This document shows positions 22,380 through 35,330 of a stretch of 64,000 bases of DNA, piece after piece. The position numbers and the translations under genes were made by a program. Source of the DNA: Neurospora intermedia (Eukaryota > Ascomycota > Sordariomycetes > Sordariales > Sordariaceae); the NCBI GenBank assembly GCA_037102815.1, contig BTPP01000003.1, positions 5,766,001-5,830,000 on the forward strand, read 5' to 3'. How positions within the stretch are numbered: position 1 is the first letter of the stretch; every line of letters begins with the position of its first letter. A model generated the notes under the pieces. The model was not told the origin of the DNA and made no database searches. It saw only the letters and a program-made list of their open reading frames with translations.

Positions 22380-23029
22380 AGATTGTTTTTAATCTCTTAT
22401 ATAATAGTAAATAATAGATTATCTGTTTTGATAAGACGTGCGTTGGTAGATACAGGAGTAGATGCTTCATTAATTGTAAATTAGTCGTTCGTTAGTAAAT
22501 TGATAAAATACTTAAAATTACTATAATGTAATAACTTCGAACTAGGATTGGTTATTCTATATAAGAAAGCGAAGCTGGACGTTATTCGAAGAGTTATAAG
22601 GGGATATTTACATATTAATAGAGTAACGTATAAAGATTAGTAGATAGTGGTACTTCTAGAGTTAAACCGAGATATGATTATTAGGAAGATATAGTTGGTA
22701 AAATACAATATACTACCCAATTGCCGAATGGGAAAACTGGTGTTTAAACCCGATATAGTATTAGTGCCGGATATACGGGATATTAATATCGGTAACCCGG
22801 GCCCTCCGATGGTTGACCCGGCCTATTAAGAGGATATTGAGCGTAGAGAGTAGTTAATAAATATAGAGGATAAGAGGCGTTAGATCGGATTGACCCGTAG
22901 GAAACTAATTTGTGCGCGTATAACCAAATTAAAAGCGGTGTTAGTAGAGGAAGAGGAGATAGTCTTTAAGCGGGAAGATTAGTCCGCTTGGGGGCTAGTG
23001 GATCTCCGACAACGGGGACTATAGAAGAA
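22380..23029 (+). mobile_element. Element B protease remnant
   Basis: LVDTGVDAS near 22,445 carries the DTG signature of a retroelement aspartic protease. The region is cut at 23,029 by the insertion of element C, whose target duplication AAGAA stands at 23,025-23,029. Confidence 0.65.
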
Positions 23030-23282
23030 TATTACGGGGCAAGGCCAAGGGTAGGGGGTTAGTTAAATATACGTAGTTGTACGAAGAGAGGGAAAGAGAG
23101 GTATATATAAATCTAGCAATATAGGGTAAAGCACAAAAGCTATACCCGGAGCTCAGACCAGTCGCACGTACATACGTACGTAATGTGCCATTGGCCAATA
23201 GCAGCAATAGTACAACACGAAGCTCAACTACTTATAGTAGGAGCCGTACATATACGAAGTAGTTACAATTAATCTTATAATA
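23030..23282 (-). repeat. LTR of element C, left copy
   Basis: 253 bp and the same length as the right copy. It is more strongly RIP-altered than the right copy, again only by transitions. In the coding direction it is the 3' LTR. Confidence 0.9.
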
Positions 23283-24199
23283 CTACCTCCCTATAAAAGA
23301 AGCTCTAGAGCTTTAAAATCTATATATATATAAAATAATAAATTATTCCTCAATCTCCGTCCTCTAGCTCCTCTACCCGCGAATAAGATTCCCCGGCTTT
23401 AAATTCCCTAATCCCCCTTATATCCCTAAGCTCCTCTACAATCCAATTATTATTACTCTACCGGTAGGTCCCTACCTCCAGCCTATCCTCTACGTTCCTT
23501 GTAGGGAGCCTCTTCCCTTACTATATTTCTAACAACCTCCTAAAAATCTTTTTAAAAGTTTCGTCCAATTTCCTTATATCCTCCTCGGATAGTACCCCTA
23601 ATTCGTATAAAGTAACTATAATTATTAGTACTAATCTCTACGCTAGGGCTTATCGCTCGGTCGTAATATCTACGATAGTAGCGTTAATCTACTCCTTTAG
23701 GTCGGCGATATATTTAGAGCGTTTCGGAAGTAGGGCTAAGGGCCGGGGTACTTAGGGGGTATAGGGTACTAAAGCCGGTACTAGGGTCCGTTCTTACAGA
23801 AAGGCCGTAATCTCTAACTATTATTTAACTTCTAGCAGGATAGGCGCTTTAAAATAATTACTATAGAAGGTAATAATAGCTTCCCTTATATTAATTATAT
23901 TAGTAATTAATTCCTCGGTAGGGTCGTAATAAATCTATACTACCGTATAGAACTAATAGTAATTACCCCCCCGTTATTTATAATTGAGGAACTTATCGAA
24001 TTCCTACTCCGATACCTCCTTGTAATTATTAATTCTAATTATTACCCTACCTTCGTTAGCGCGCACATCCCCCTGGATAGCGGCTTAGCTAGGCAGGCCT
24101 TCCCTATAGAGCTTAATTATAGAGACGTAGAATACCGGAGAGTACTATATATTAGCGGGTAAAATAAGCTTAATATTGTAAGAGTACGCCTATTTTACC

Positions 24200-27100
24200 T
24201 TAAAAGGGCCCTCCTAACGGGGGCATAGTTTATCGTAAGGGCGGCTATTAGTTAAATTAATCGTATTTAATATAACTAAATCCCTAGGGTAGTATTTTAG
24301 TACATCGGAGTATTTCTTATTAATATTAACCTTGTAGCGGTCTTATACTTTCTTTATCGAAGTACGTATATAGTCCCAAATAGCTTCGAATCGAATTACT
24401 AATTCGTAAACTTTCAAATACTCCTTCTACTAAGTTAGAGAGAACTAGGATAGTATAATAGAGGATAGTTCAATGCCTATCCGTAGGTAAAAACCGTAGT
24501 TGGCGAAGAACGGGGTAATTCCCGTAGTCTCTAAAATTATATTATTGCCGGCGAATTCCGTTAGTAGCAACTATTTAGCCTAGTCCATTTATACCCAATT
24601 TACGAAGACTCGTAAGTATTGCTCTATTTCTATATTAATACATTCCATCTAAGCGTTCGTCTAGGGGTAGAAAACGGAACTCAATAGCCTCTTAATAGCT
24701 AGCCTCTTATAGATAGTAGCCTAGAATAGGGATACGAATTAGAAGTCGCGGTCCAATACTATAATATTAAGAAGGTTGTATAGGGTATAAATCCTATTAA
24801 TAAAGCAATCAGCCAGCTCCTTAACTTCTATAATTTTAATAGTAATATAATACCATATTTTAATTAAACGGTCTACTATAATAGTAATATATTTAAACTT
24901 TTAGCCTAAGTATAAACTTTCTAGGAGGGGAGAAATATAATCGATAGAAATATCCTTCCAAAGGACGAAAGCGGCTAGTATTAGTTTAAAATAACTAACC
25001 TTAATTCTTTATAATACTTTAATCTTTAAATAAACTAAATAACCCTTATAATAAGCCCTTATAACTTCCACTATACCAGCCTAATACTAGTATTCGTTTA
25101 TTTATACCTAAATTTTATCCCTACTAGGGTGCCCTACTATTAGCGAAGAATAAGCGCAATAGATTAATTATAAATAGGTAGCTATATTGTCCGGGTTAAT
25201 AAGTACTTTTCCCCTATAATATACTTTGCCTCCTATTGTAAAGCACTCCGCGAATACTACCTTAAACTTCTTTTTAATATAGGGGCGCTATTCTAACCGG
25301 CTAAGGTTGTACAAATAAACGACCGCTTCCTATATTAATATAGATTAGGTATAACTCTCTTCAATAATATCGTCGATAAATTTATTTAATTCCTCGAGGG
25401 TTTCTAGCGCCAATAGGAAAACCTCCTCGTCAACGTCCAACTCCTCGATATTTACGGCCAATAAAATTTTGAAATAACCGTCTTCGAAATAGGTGGAGTC
25501 AATAAACTTATAGTTCCTAACTTTTAAGCGGTAATTATTTATATCCAACGGCACATCCTTAAGCTTCCTACTTAAAGCGTTAGGACGAAGGTTCTTTAAG
25601 CCTAAGGTATAACGAATTAAGAAATTGAAGTAGGATAAGAATTATAACTATTGTATATAACGCGGGGTTAATTACTTATTTGTAGTAAAAATCTTTAAAT
25701 TCTTATAGTCTATAATAATATTAAACGGCTATTATATTCCTTCTAACTCTAGTCTCTATTCTTCTAAAACTTTAATAATAGTAAGCAATTCCTTATTATA
25801 AATATTGTAATTATACTCCGTAGCGGTATACTTAATTAAAAAGTAGGCTATAGGGTAAAGTACTCCATCGTTACTGTATTAGGAGAACATTCCTCTAAAA
25901 GCCCAATTAAAAGCGTCGGTTTTAATTATAGTCTTCTTAGACCAGTCGTAAATACGTAAGGTAAATCCGCTAGTAAAGGTTACTTTCAGCGTTTCGAAAG
26001 CGGACTACCGGGCTATAATCTATTCCCATTCGGCATTCCGCTTTATAAAGTCGTATAAAGGTATAACTATAATTGAAAATCCTTTAATAAAGTACCGGTA
26101 AAAATTAGTAAAACTTAGGAAGTTTTGTAGGAACTTTTTGGAGGTAGGGGGCTACTAGTCGGTAATAGTTTTAATTTTTTCGGGGTCTATCTCGATGCTT
26201 CTAAGCGTAATAATTAACCTAAAGTATTTAGTCTTTTTAGTATAGAACTTGTATTTATCAATATCGACCTATAGGCCCGTCTTAATTAATCGTTCTAAAA
26301 CGTCGTTAATATAGCGCTTATAGTCTACTTCGTTATTGGAAAAGATTAGGATATTATCGAAGTAGGTAGTTGTATATATATTAAAAATATTGTATAGGAT
26401 ATCGTTAATGTAGTTCTAGAAAGTGTTTGGGGCGCTTTATAGACCGAACGGGCAAACTAGGGACTTAAAGAGCTTAAAGCGGGTAACGAACGCCGTTAAT
26501 TATTTATACCTTTTAATTATACGAATATAATTAAAGGCAGCGATAATATTAAATTTAATAAAAATCTTTACCCTACAAATAGTATTGAAGGTCTCTTTAA
26601 TTAAAGGAAAGGGGTATTTACTCCTAAATATAATATTATTAATACTTTTATAATTTATATAAATTCGGACTCTGCTACTTAGCTTCTTTATAAGAAGGAT
26701 CTAGGAAGCGGCTTCTAATTAAGATAGACGGATAAAACCGATCTTAAGATTATTATTAATCCATTTCTTAATAACGCTTAATTCGTTAGGGTTAAAAAGT
26801 CTAAATTTAATATATAGTACTTACTCGCTTAGTTTCAATTCGATTTTAAGGTTATAGGAATAGTAGGGGGGAATAACCGTAGCCTTCTTAAACTTAAATA
26901 CATTAATATACTTCCAATATTAGTTAGGAAACTTCTCTTTAATTTGTACGTTAGTTTTAGGGGGCTTGTCAACTTTCTTATAGAATTTAGCGGCGTCCTC
27001 CTCGGTAATTCTAGTAAATTTAATAGTTTCCTTATATTATTAGGAATCTTTATCCAATTTACTATTAAAGTAAATTTTATTAGTAATTTTAGTAGTATAA
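24200..27100 (-). mobile_element. Element C pol remnant
   Basis: Fossil pol on minus. The reverse transcriptase core lies near 26,300-26,700 and RNase H near 25,700-25,900. A short intact stretch at 25,345-25,554 is acidic and rich in leucine, of a kind seen between RNase H and integrase. Integrase lies to the left. There are many breaks. Confidence 0.65.
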
Positions 27101-27899
27101 ATAGCGATTTTAAATCCTTTACTAGCGTAGGCGTTAATCTAAAGGTAGAAACGCCTACCTAGTAGCTTCTTATATTTAATTCCATTACCGGCCATAATCT
27201 TTTATATTATTTCCTCGGTTAATACATCTATTAATAGGTTACCTTCCTATCCTATCCCTATCCCTATTCCTCTATTAACGACGCCTTTATTATTTCCTTA
27301 CTCCTTAAACTCTAGAATACCTTCCTCTACCTCTTTAACCTAGGTTTCCTCCTCCGCTCTAGCCTCCTCTATAATCTTACTAATCTCCGTATATAAAGTA
27401 CGGAAAATTCGAAGCTTATACGTCTTATAAAGCTAATTAAAGCTAACTACCGTTAGGTCTTTAATATCCGCTAAATTAATTAAATCGCTCGAGTAATAGG
27501 TACAATAGACGGGGATATAGTAGTCCGTATCGGACCTCCGCTAGCCAATAACGAAGTAGCAAATCGCGGGTCTAATCTTAAGAACGGGGTCCGTAATTAA
27601 TAGGGTACTAAATCACGCCTCGCGGACCTTCAATCGTACAAATCATTACTTCGTAGCGCACTTTACTCATTGAATAATTAATAGACGGCCGGCGGTCTTA
27701 AGGTCGAAGTCCTCGATAATTACTAAGGTATATTTATTTTCCTTATCTTTAGGTACGTCCTTTACCGCTAGGGCGGGAGGGGTAGTAATTTACTATAGTA
27801 CTTTACGGTGTTTCGTAGGGTCCTAGACCTTAGGTACTCGGCGAAGGGAGGGGGATAAATCGGTAGGTAAATAGCGGCTAACGTATTTCTCCGAAAATA

Positions 27900-30200
27900 T
27901 AATTAAACTGTTTAGTTAGGATACTAAAGGGTTATAAAGCTTAAGCTACGGTATACCTAAGATTACTGGGTAGTTTACTATTAAATTGTATACTAATATT
28001 ATAATTATTTTAATATAATATCCAATCTAAAGACAAACCTCGCAATAATAAATAATAAAGTCCTTAACTATACCGTCGGCTAAATATAGGGCCTTTAGTT
28101 TAGGAAGCTTTAGTAATAGAATAGTATAGTAAATAATAAAGCTACAATTAATAAAAGCGAACGCTAAATACCCGCTATCGACTAGGGCGGTACATTTACT
28201 TTGCTAATTATACGGCCTATAAATAATATAAGTAGAGAGGAGGATAGAATTATTATTATAACTATCTAAGGTTAAATTCTTTAATTAAACTACTTCTAAA
28301 TCTACTAAATTATTTATATCCCCCTCTTCTATTACCATTATAGATAGTAGCCTCTCTATACGATTTAACGGAGAAGCTATATATTTCCCTCGCTATATTC
28401 AGTAGTAGAGGGAATTAGAATAATAGCCGGAGCGGCTATAGTAGCGGGAGCGGCAGTAGCGGCGTTTCTAATACTTATAATATTAATACGGACGCTATTA
28501 CCGTAACTATTCTAACCTATAGCGGATCTACTACTATTACTACTATTGCCACCTCCTCTACCGCGACCGCAGTTATAATAATTATAGTCTCTCTTAACCT
28601 TAGGAATACCGGTATTAATACTATTATAATAGTCGATAGCCCAATAACTAGGCTTACTACAACGCTTATACAAATTATTCTATATATAGTAATTAATAAT
28701 AGCTTTATTAATCATACGTACTAGAAAAACATTGAAGGCGGATATAGCGTCCAGATCCATAGCACTACCGCCCTAACTAATAGTACATTCAAAGGTAGAA
28801 CCGCTATTACTACCGCTAGAGCCGGAGTTAGAACCACCGGGGTTATTCTTATAGAACGGAACGGCAATCTTATTGCGCTAATTACAATCTTTGAAATTGG
28901 TACCGAACTTATAATATAAAGTAAATCACTTATTGTAATTATTAAAGGCGGGGAGCTCTTACTAATAAGTAATAGTATTATAAATCTCGTCGGTAACCTT
29001 CATCTTTAAATAATAAATCTTTATAGAATCGTTTAAATCGCAATAATCGACGAGAATAATAAACTTATCCTTAAAATTAAGCTACTTCTAACCCTTAGAC
29101 ATCTTCAAAGTTTTAAGGTTACAACGCGACTCGAAGGTTAAATCTATACGGTTATACTTAGTATTAAGGTAGGTAAGTAAAAGCTCGCCGGTCTTCCACT
29201 TCCACTCCTTCGCGTCGGCCTCCTTTAATATCGGTATAACTTAGGGAAATAAAGTATAAAAAGTAGCGCCTCCTAAGTATAATAAGACCTAGGCAAACTT
29301 ATAGCGCTCGTCCTAACCAAAATACCAAGTATCTTAGAACCAATAGAGTTCGATCTTCGTACGTTAAGTATAGTAAAACTTAATACGCTTAACGGCCGTA
29401 CTACCCTCGCTAATAAAGACGTCGGGGTCCTTACTAATCCTTAACTTTAGGGTAAATATAATATTAGCGTTATCGTCGTCTAACTCTAGGTTAAACTTAG
29501 GCGGGTTAGTAGACTAAGGAGGGTTGGGGTCTATATACTAACGGAGGGACTTCCTAAGCTCCTTAATAGTATCGTTCTTCTTACGGAAGTTAGTAATATA
29601 ATTCTTTCTAAATTAACTATTAGCCTCGTTAACGGTAATAAGTACAGAAATAATATCGGTTAATTTACTCTAAATAATAGTAAACTACTTCTCGAAGTAG
29701 GCAACCTTATTATTAAAGTCGGTAATAATTACGTCTTACTCTACTAACTACTCCGTACTATCAGCAAACGTATCGTTAATAATTATAATGAAAAAGTTCG
29801 CCTTAATAACGTCCTAATAAATAAGCCTAGCAAGGGCGGTAATAACGTATAGAAAAGTATAATAATTAATAAATTTAGAGGCAGTATCGAAATCGCCTTA
29901 TTCGGCTATAGCGCCGGAGTTAGGACTACTATTAAACAACTCTATAATATTCTCGAAAAGCTATTCGTAGGAGGGGTCGACAATTGAGCCAATAGTAGAA
30001 ATAGTAATATCTACGTCGGTAACGGACGACATTAATTAATTCAATTAATAAAGGATAGGGTACTACCTTATAGTTAGGTAGGCGTATTACCTTATAAACG
30101 CCGGAGTATTATAGTATAATATAATAATATTAATTCGAAGTCGAGCCTAATAGCGTAATACAACCGGGACTATTGTAATATAAGAATTAATCGTAGGCTC
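27900..30200 (-). mobile_element. Element C gag and protease remnant
   Basis: On minus, from right to left: an acidic capsid region, a Gly/Ser/Arg-rich stretch with a zinc-knuckle-like pattern near 28,600-28,700, and a protease with ALVDSG near 28,180. There are many breaks. Confidence 0.6.
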
Positions 30201-30276
30201 GTCGGAAATACTTACAACGGCGGCGATTGAATAAATAAAATTATACGCTCGCAACGTAATAGTAGGTACAATTAAC

Positions 30277-30529
30277 TATTACGGAGCAAGGCTAAGGGTG
30301 GAGGGTTAATTAGATATACGTAATTGTATAAAGAGAAGGAAAGAGAAGTATATATAAGTCTAGCAATATAGGGTAAAGTATAAAAGCTATACCCGGAGCT
30401 CAGACTAATCGCACGTATATACGCACGTAATATGCCATTGGCCAATAGTAGTAATAGTACAACACGAGGCTCAACTACTTATGGCAGGAGCCGTGCGTAT
30501 GCGAGGCAGTTACGGCTAATCCTGTAACA
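30277..30529 (-). repeat. LTR of element C, right copy
   Basis: 253 bp. In the coding direction this is the 5' LTR. Its right end, next to element B sequence, is the least altered part. Confidence 0.9.
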
Positions 30530-30534
30530 AAGAA

Positions 30535-33500
30535 GGAGATTATGGGAATGGAGTTGTAGAAGATGGAAAGAGAATTGGCGAAAGATTTCGATGAGTATAT
30601 GCCTCCCCCTCCCTAACCCTTAAAGAAAAGATTAGCGGCTGTAATAGTACTTTACCCTAGCCGAGATGAAAGAGGCCTTTATCGATTGGTAAGGGAATGG
30701 GGCTGGGTAAAAAACCGACCTTTAGACTTAGCGGTAATAGATACGACTATATTTACCTACTACGTATAATATAAGAAGGTAAAGTTGGAATCGATTAGTC
30801 TATACAAAATTAAAGGTCTTATTAAGGCTAAAAGATTGGAAGTATTGGAAGAGGATGATAATGAGTTACGCCGAATTGTAATGGAGAAAGTACTAGTAGA
30901 ATACTATAGTAATGAGGAATTGGAAGTCTTTAATAAATTTTAGTTGGACTAACTCCCTAAGTATAGATTAGTAGTGGATTATATAATTATTTTAAAGGAA
31001 GGCTACCGTCCGGAATAGTTGGGCGTAAACCCCCTTTATCGGATAATATTGGAAGAATTCGAAGAATATTATTAATATATTATAGAGAATTTTTAAAAGG
31101 GTTTTATCGAGGCTAGTTTAGCCCTATAGGCGGCGCCCGTCCTATTCGTACTAAAGGCGAACGGAGGAGGCCTAAGATTCTATATAGACTATTGAAGGCT
31201 GAATACTATTTTAAAAAAGGATAAGTATCCCCTACCTCTTATTGAAGAAATATTGGCCAGGATTAGCGAAGCTAAAATTTTTATAAAGATCGATATACAA
31301 TAGGTATTCTATCGAATTTGTATAGCGGAAGGTTAGGAAGATTTAATAATGTTTTGCACTAGTTTTGGCGCCTATAGGTATAAAATATTACTATTTGGAC
31401 TATATAGAAGACCCTTTTCGTTTCAACGATTTATTAATAATAAGCTTATGGGTTACTAGGACTTTTGTAGCGTATATATTAATAATATCCTTATTTTCTC
31501 TAAGACTAAAGAAGAGTATAGGACCTACGTACGAAGGGTGCTTTAACGGTTGAGAAAGGCGGGACTATAAGTTGATATTAAGAAGTGTAAATTCTATATA
31601 ACAAAAATAAAATTCCTAGGATTTATTATTAGTATTGACGGTATTATAGTCGACCTTAATAAAGTAGTAGTAGTAGAATATTGGCTAGAACTAATTAACC
31701 TTAAAGGGGTGTAGGTATTCTTCGGATTTTGTAATTTCTATAGAAAGTTCATTAGGAACTTCGGCCGTATAATTCGCCTACTTATAGTTCTAACCCGAAA
31801 AAATAAGATATTCGAATAGTTAGCCGAGTGTTAATAAGCCTTTGATGTGTTGAGGGAAGTATTGATCTAAGTACCGGTGTTATTGTATTTTGTCTACGGC
31901 TGTGATACTAGACTGGAGATAGATATATCCGATGGAGTGTGCGTTGGGGTAATGTTGTAGAAGGAAAATAAAGAATAGCACCCTATTACTTTCTATTCGG
32001 AAACGATAGTACCTATAGAACTGAATTACCTAGTATACGATAAAGAATTACTGGCGGTAGTAAAAGTATTTAAAATCTGGCGCCTAGAGTTGAAAAGCGG
32101 ACTATTCGCAGCTGTGACGGACTATTAAGCGTTAATATACTTTTCGACTAAGCGTCTATTTAATTCCCGATAAGTTGTATAGGCCGAATTATTGTTAGAA
32201 TACGACTTTACTATAATTTATCGGTTAGGTAAAGATAATGTGGCGGCCGATGCGTTGTTACGTAAGATAGAGGAATTAAAGACGATACTTTAGAAAAGAG
32301 ACAATTAAAGGACCCTACGAATTTTAAAATTATTGGGGGAATTATTTGTATTTATAGGCAATAAAATAGATACTTTATTCGCCGAATTAAATATTATCTT
32401 TAAATTAAGAAAGGAATTAGAAATTTAGGAAGGAGGTTTAATAGCGTTGAAATTAATAAATAAGCTATTGATTGCTAATTGAACGGAAGATTCCTTATTA
32501 GTTTATTAGGCTAAAGCGGTATTTGAATCCGAGAATTACTTTAAAATATAAAATAGTTTACTATTGTACGACTAGAAACTGGTAGTACCCGAATTGAAGA
32601 ATTTATGAACGAGAATTATTAGATTGTCTTACAACTTATTTGTAACCGTCTACCCGGGACGGAATAAAACTAGGAAATTCTTGGGCAGATAGTACTAGTA
32701 GTTAGGGATAATTATAGATATTAATAGGTACGTTAATAACTGTTAGGCGTGTAAATTATTAAAAGTTCTTAGAGATAAGACGCCGGGACTATTGTAGCCT
32801 ACTGCTATGGACCCCGAAAGCCGAATATAATAGTCCTTAGTAGTCGATTTCAAATTTATACTTAAAAATAAAGATAGTTATAATAATTTAATAGTTATTA
32901 TCGATAGAATGTTAAAAGCGTTATAGTGCTATCCGTATTTCGATATTGTAATAGTAAAGGATATAGTATAAATGTATTATTAAGGACTATATTGAGTCTA
33001 CGGGTTGCTAAGAGATGTAATTAGTAATAGGGGCCCTTAATTTGTATTAGATTTTACTAAGGAACTATTTAGTATTTTGAAAATTAATTGGAGACTAAGT
33101 TCGTCGGGCTATTTATAAATAGCCGGGCAAGTGGAAATTATAAATTAATATATTAATTAAAAACTCTACCCTTATATTAACTATAATTAAGACGATTGGG
33201 TAAAGGCGGTGCCTGCCCTAGATGTGGTATAGGCTATCCTACCCTATGATAGTTTGGGAGGATTGACGTTTTATGAGGTATTATTTGGATTCCCGATGAA
33301 TATACTATTTAACTGGGAATAAAGAACTATTAATACGAAAGGACGTTTACTTTACGAAGAGGTTTAGCGATTATTGGATATATTAAAAAATTATTACATT
33401 TGGGTATAGGACGCTATTAAGAAGGCCTAAGATTGGTAAGCCTAGTAGGCTAACCGCTACTATAGGATTCCCGACTTCGGAGTGGGAGATAAAATCTTTA

Positions 33501-34000
33501 TAATAAAGAAAGGGTAGGTAATAAATCGATTAAATAATAAGTTCAATTACCTATTTACGAAAATCCTTTATAAGATTGTAAAAATAAAAGGGGTATTATA
33601 CGAATTAGATTTATTAAAGGGTTAGCGCGGCAGCCGGGTTTATTATACGGATCGGCTACGTAAAGACCCTAATAACCCGCTCCTAGGATAGGCTAATAAG
33701 AACCTAGCCGGCATTATAGTGGGGGATAAAGACGCCGATAAAGAGGTAGAGGAGTAGGAAGTTGAAGAAATTCTAATATATAAATTAGTAAATAAGACGT
33801 TAAGTTACTAAGTAGTGTAGAAAGGCTAGGACCTAGACCCGGAATAGTACGAAGCCGAATATTTTAAAAATGTAGTAGAAAAGCTAGCGGTATTCTACGA
33901 GGCTAACCCGGATAAACTAGGACCGTCGAAACAATTAGAGATCTAGTTAAAGGTAATGAAGAACGGTAGGACCTCTAGGAAGTATTTAGAAGATAATTGG
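30535..34000 (+). mobile_element. Element B pol remnant with chromodomain-like end
   Basis: Fossil pol resuming after element C. In order: reverse transcriptase (about 31,000-31,700; KIFIKIDI, FFGFCNFYRKFI), RNase H (about 31,900-32,270; HPITFYSE, VYDKELLAVVK), integrase (about 32,600-33,650; HPGRNKT-like zinc region) and, at about 33,755-33,900, VEEILIYKLVNKTLSY followed by DLDPE, the pattern of a chromodomain, which places B among chromoviruses. There are many breaks. Confidence 0.75.
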
Positions 34001-34141
34001 CTGGTAGAGAAAATAATAAAGTTGAAAATGCGTCGGATGTGGAAGAGATAGCCCGGCGAGGAGAGGAGACGTAGCTACGGGGATTGTACCGTAGGATAGT
34101 TAATAAGAGAATAGTAGGGTGAATTCTATTACCGACCGTAA

Positions 34142-34261
34142 CCTTAATTGCGTAGTATAGCGGCGTGGCGTAACAGCCTATAAGAACTACGTAGTAACGT
34201 CCAAAGTCCGAAGGCATCTATCCTCTGTTGGGGAAGCGGTCGGTTCAAGTCCAACTGGGGG
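34142..34261 (+). tRNA. tRNA-like sequence inside element B
   Basis: It has an A-box-like TAGTATAGCGG at about 34,153, a B box GGTTCAAGTCC at 34,242-34,252, a 3' end ACTGGGG that could have paired with a 5' end now RIP-altered (CCTTAAT), and a seven-T run at 34,264-34,270. The left third is RIP-altered and the right part is not. It lies after the chromodomain and before the right LTR. It is probably a decayed tRNA-derived insert or part of the element's 3' region. Confidence 0.35.
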
Positions 34262-34513
34262 GAATTTTTTTAACCTTTTTCTTCTTCTTTTAATACGGCA
34301 ATTCAGATTGAACAGCGACGTCGTGGGGCTTGGCGCGGAGTTTGTCCTAATTTTCTTTCGTCGTAACACATCAAACTGACCAACGGTTGCTGGCGCTGGC
34401 ATACGATTTCACATAGGAGACAATTATCTTTCATCTCTTTAACTACTTTTAACTCTTTCTTTCGTTCTTTCTTTCGGCTCTAGGGCTGAGCCTTCTTTCG
34501 GAGGGGGGGGTAA
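34262..34513 (+). mobile_element. Element B 3' noncoding region and purine tract
   Basis: This stretch is not RIP-altered, in contrast with everything to its left. It ends with a purine tract (GGAGGGGGGGG, about 34,499-34,510) directly before the LTR, the usual primer site for plus-strand synthesis in LTR retrotransposons. Confidence 0.7.
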
Positions 34514-34770
34514 TGTCATGGCATGGCTGGACAGACTCCCAGAGCACTGGCCACTGGGTAATGGGATACCGGATGGAATAAGGCCCAGGCTCTTATCGAT
34601 AGCTACCCAGATTGGGAAGGCGGCGACCGCTAGCAGAATCCTAACTTATATGTCCGATTCCGAATGCCTTCGTTCGTACCAACTTCCCTTTCCCTCTTTA
34701 CACTTAATATTACTTTGATTTGTGCCTCCTAATCTTGCAGTCGAATCTCTCGTAGGATCACGCTTTCACA
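34514..34770 (+). repeat. 3' LTR of element B
   Basis: 257 bp, beginning TGTCATGG and ending TTTCACA, followed by the target duplication ACAAT. Only lightly altered. Confidence 0.92.
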
Positions 34771-35330
34771 ACAATTACTACTTAGCGGCGGTAATAGTAA
34801 AATTAAAGCGATAATACAAATTTACTATTACCGACCTTACCCCTAAATTTAATAAAGAGGCTATTTAACGATATATAATTAATACGAAGAAAAAAAGAGA
34901 AAGATATTAATAACCAAAAGAAGACGAAAAAGAGCTATACCTATTAACTAAAACGAAAAATTCCCTCCTTATCCAAACTAGAATAGAAATTATTAACCTC
35001 CGGGCCTTCCTCCACCGAAGGAAGGTACTAAACATCCTAACTCCTATTTATACCTATAGGTTTAAAAAGGAAATATTCGCCTATATTATCCTAAATTACT
35101 TTAATATAAATATTAACTTCTAATCAAACCCAAAAATTTAATTATTAATAAAAGAAAAATTCTAAAAATACCTAAACAATAGAACTAAAACTAAAAGGAT
35201 TCTATTATAAATATTAAAATTAAGGAGGTTAAAAGAATACTGTCTAATAATTAAATTAAAGGAGGAATAGCGTAAGGAAATTGCGAAATATTCTTAAAGG
35301 GAAATAAAATATTAATAATATTAGAATAAT
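34771..35330 (+). mobile_element. LINE, right part (C-terminal region)
   Basis: Continuation of the LINE cut by element B. Near 34,950-35,100 the plus strand reads FPPYP, then a stretch with NLRAFLHRRKV and TPIYTYRF, which fits the conserved C-terminal part of Tad-like elements (usually with a Cys-rich LC.CG motif, here lost to RIP-type change). The reading frame ends by about 35,310. I cannot place the 3' end of the LINE; no clear poly(A) is seen. Confidence 0.65.

Larger units (their letters stand above)
23030..30529 (-). mobile_element. Element C: Ty3/gypsy retrotransposon inside element B, fossil
   Basis: 7,500 bp with 253-bp LTRs (23,030-23,282; 30,277-30,529) and a perfect target duplication AAGAA (23,025-23,029; 30,530-30,534). 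The coding direction is minus: gag from about 30,200 down to 28,900, zinc knuckle near 28,600-28,700, protease with DSG near 28,180, reverse transcriptase with the YFDN box near 26,340, RNase H near 25,800, and integrase about 25,200 to 24,200. It is broken, with dozens of breaks or more. It is the innermost and therefore youngest of the B, C and LINE stack. Confidence 0.9.
19502..34770 (+). mobile_element. Element B: Ty3/gypsy chromovirus, fossil, interrupted by element C
   Basis: Two 257-bp LTRs (19,502-19,758; 34,514-34,770) begin TGTCAT and end TTTCACA or its altered form. The target site ACAAT is repeated at 19,497-19,501 and 34,771-34,775. Order on plus: gag with zinc knuckle (about 20,350-22,300), protease (near 22,440), then element C at 23,030-30,529, reverse transcriptase and RNase H (about 30,600-32,300), integrase (about 32,600-33,650), chromodomain-like end (about 33,750-33,900), a non-RIP 3' region with a tRNA-like insert, a purine tract (34,498-34,510) and the right LTR. 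It is broken, with dozens of breaks or more. It inserted into the LINE and is therefore younger than it. Confidence 0.9.
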
